DNA of 23,425 bases from a virus. Below, in pieces: positions 22,033 to 23,425 of this stretch. Location of the stretch: the IMG/VR virus record IMGVR_UViG_3300001450_000322, positions 1 through 23,425 of that record. One strand, given 5' to 3'. Made by a program: the position numbers and the translations under genes. Position 1 is the first letter of the stretch, and the number at the start of each line of letters is the position of its first letter. Under the pieces are notes generated by a model. It was not told where the DNA came from. It searched no databases and was given only the letters and a program-made list of their open reading frames with translations.

Positions 22033-23425
22033 ATGGCATCCATACTAAATACCACAGTTACGTCCAGCGGGCATCATGGTGGCGAGGGTTTTCCTTCGCA
22101 AACAGAGAATCAGATGGATGGATCGCAAGAAGATCCTAAGTCTTTAGCCAGGGATGTCGCTGATTTTCACCGGAAAGGACTTGATCGTCGAAGGTTTCAC
22201 GACCTGACAGCCGAAAAGTACATGATCCACATAGATGGAGAAGGCGATAACCAGTGGGCTGACCTCTACAATGGTGAGAGGATACAGATCCCTCACAACT
22301 TGTCTGGAGTGCCGAGAGCACAGAACAATCTATTGCGTCCAATTGTGGACAACATGGTGGCTTACCACTCAACGATGCCTTTCAGGTTTGTTGTAGAGAC
22401 AAGACCAGACCGCCAGTCCAGAGAGTCCGGAGCTATCGACCAAGCATTTGCCAACTACATTGCTCATCAGCAGGATCTAAATGCATTATTCACCGAAGCA
22501 CTGTACATGGCTGCTGCCTATGGGCACTGTCCTATACATGCATTCTGGAGAGATGACGTACACTATGATGCATACCAGCCAGTACACGCTGAGGGTATGC
22601 AAGGACCAATGCGTGGAACGATTGATTGTTTTGTAGGGGATCCGTTCGATACAGTATATGCAACCGGCAGTACTAGAGGATCAGTGGAAAGAATGTCTTA
22701 TGGTCGAGTGGTAGGGGCCGAGGGTGTACGACAAGCATTTCCAGATATACCTAATATAGAAGGTTCAACGAAGCTAAATTCCAGTAGTCGGTTTCAGCGC
22801 ACAGTTCGTAAGTGGATGCAAGCCGGGAACTCAATACATGGCACAGCAGCCCAGATGAGTGGACTAGATGGCGAAGAGCTAATCGCACTTGTCTATAGAG
22901 AGATAGCTCCGGGTGTCGATCTACGATATCCATATGGACGCTTGACGATCGTAGCATTGAATGGTAGTGCATCTACAGACCCAGCAGACGCCTCTGGTAG
23001 AGGTTCATCTTCAGGGTTTGGTAATGCCATCACGCTACATGATGGCCCACTGCCTGGTGGAACATTCAGCGCTGTGCAAGTCTATGGTAGCAATCGGTTT
23101 GATGATGTACTCGGAAAGCCATTTGTCGCAGACCTTGATGAAGACCAAGTACAGCTAAACCAGCTAGAAACACTGGTCAACGAGTTTGTCAGAAGAAGCG
23201 TTAGGGCTCCACTGGTCACTGCCGGAGTGATTGGTGATGACTCAGCAGCTTACATGGATGACGGAGAGATTGAGATAGATCCGAACTCTAGTTTTTTACC
23301 TCAATACTTAGAGCTACCCTATAGGCACATACCATTGCTAGAGAACAAGATATCTCGGCTAGAGACAGGTTTGTTCCGCAAAGGCGGCTGGCAAGCTGCA
23401 TCTAGGGGAGAATCCAGATCAGGAG
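22033..23425 (+). CDS. Portal protein, 3' end outside the window
   Basis: At least 464 codons open to the window edge. The call rests on gene order (terminase large subunit, small genes, then this) and on portal-like features: an N-terminal segment ending SGVPRAQNNLLRPIVDNMV, ALYMAAAYGHCPIHAFWRDD, FVGDPFDTVYATGS, and a long helical region around NQLETLVNEFVRRS before LPYRHIPLLENKISRLETGL. The portal forms the dodecameric vertex ring through which the terminase pumps DNA. No clear Shine-Dalgarno precedes the ATG at 22033; the frame is blocked upstream by a TGA at 22012. Start certainty is lower than identity. Confidence 0.8.
   Translation, partial: MASILNTTVTSSGHHGGEGFPSQTENQMDGSQEDPKSLARDVADFHRKGLDRRRFHDLTAEKYMIHIDGEGDNQWADLYNGERIQIPHNLSGVPRAQNNLLRPIVDNMVAYHSTMPFRFVVETRPDRQSRESGAIDQAFANYIAHQQDLNALFTEALYMAAAYGHCPIHAFWRDDVHYDAYQPVHAEGMQGPMRGTIDCFVGDPFDTVYATGSTRGSVERMSYGRVVGAEGVRQAFPDIPNIEGSTKLNSSSRFQRTVRKWMQAGNSIHGTAAQMSGLDGEELIALVYREIAPGVDLRYPYGRLTIVALNGSASTDPADASGRGSSSGFGNAITLHDGPLPGGTFSAVQVYGSNRFDDVLGKPFVADLDEDQVQLNQLETLVNEFVRRSVRAPLVTAGVIGDDSAAYMDDGEIEIDPNSSFLPQYLELPYRHIPLLENKISRLETGLFRKGGWQAASRGESRSG

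Noticed and set aside
22011-22139. 42-codon frame starting at ATG 22011, overlapping the portal N-terminus
   Set aside because: It lies mostly inside the portal gene in another frame, has no clear Shine-Dalgarno and no recognisable motif.

Overview
The window is part of a double-stranded DNA tailed-phage genome (free phage or prophage), recognised from terminase small and large subunits, a portal protein, a GTA-type holin next to an M15 peptidase, an SSB, a DnaB-like helicase and tightly overlapping short genes. No integrase, host gene, tRNA or CRISPR array was seen. The host cannot be named. GC content looks intermediate and the tetranucleotide CTAG is common, which argues against an enterobacterial host.

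Layout: (1) 1-9500, rightward late genes: a 2304-residue cysteine-free protein (probably virion-associated), a small membrane protein, a holin, an M15 peptidase, a 19-aa basic peptide and a calcineurin-like phosphoesterase. (2) 9505-9530, a hairpin with a T-run on the minus strand that closes the opposing leftward unit. (3) 9573-16155, a leftward block. Read in its own direction it holds a zinc-ribbon protein, a membrane protein, a short unknown protein, a PD-(D/E)XK exonuclease, an SSB, an unknown helical protein, an HNH-like protein, a small membrane protein, a RusA-like resolvase, a small zinc-finger protein, a C5 cytosine methyltransferase, an HD (SpoT-like) hydrolase and a small HTH protein. 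(4) 16156-16383, a divergent control region. (5) 16384-23425, rightward genes: replication initiator, DnaB-like helicase, two unknowns, terminase small and large subunits, five small genes (one a lone LuxR-type HTH) and the portal, which runs off the window.

The genes fit one programme: replication (initiator, helicase, SSB), recombination and junction processing (exonuclease, HNH-like protein, RusA), DNA modification (methyltransferase), possible host-physiology control (HD hydrolase), packaging (terminase, portal) and lysis (holin, peptidase). Many genes are joined by TAATG/TAGTG stop-start overlaps.

The most novel signals are non-coding. First, the leader of the replication initiator can fold into a multi-hairpin RNA closed by a 9-bp stem. 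The whole 7-nt loop of one hairpin is complementary to the segment overlapping the Shine-Dalgarno sequence, which looks like a translational switch. Second, the gap at 15428-15477 encodes two abutting hairpins with an identical bulged apical core but different outer stems. G:U wobbles show that the leftward transcript is the folded one, so these look like binding sites for an RNA-binding protein or antiterminator-like elements. Neither was matched to a known class from memory. All functional calls come from reading motifs; no database search was possible.
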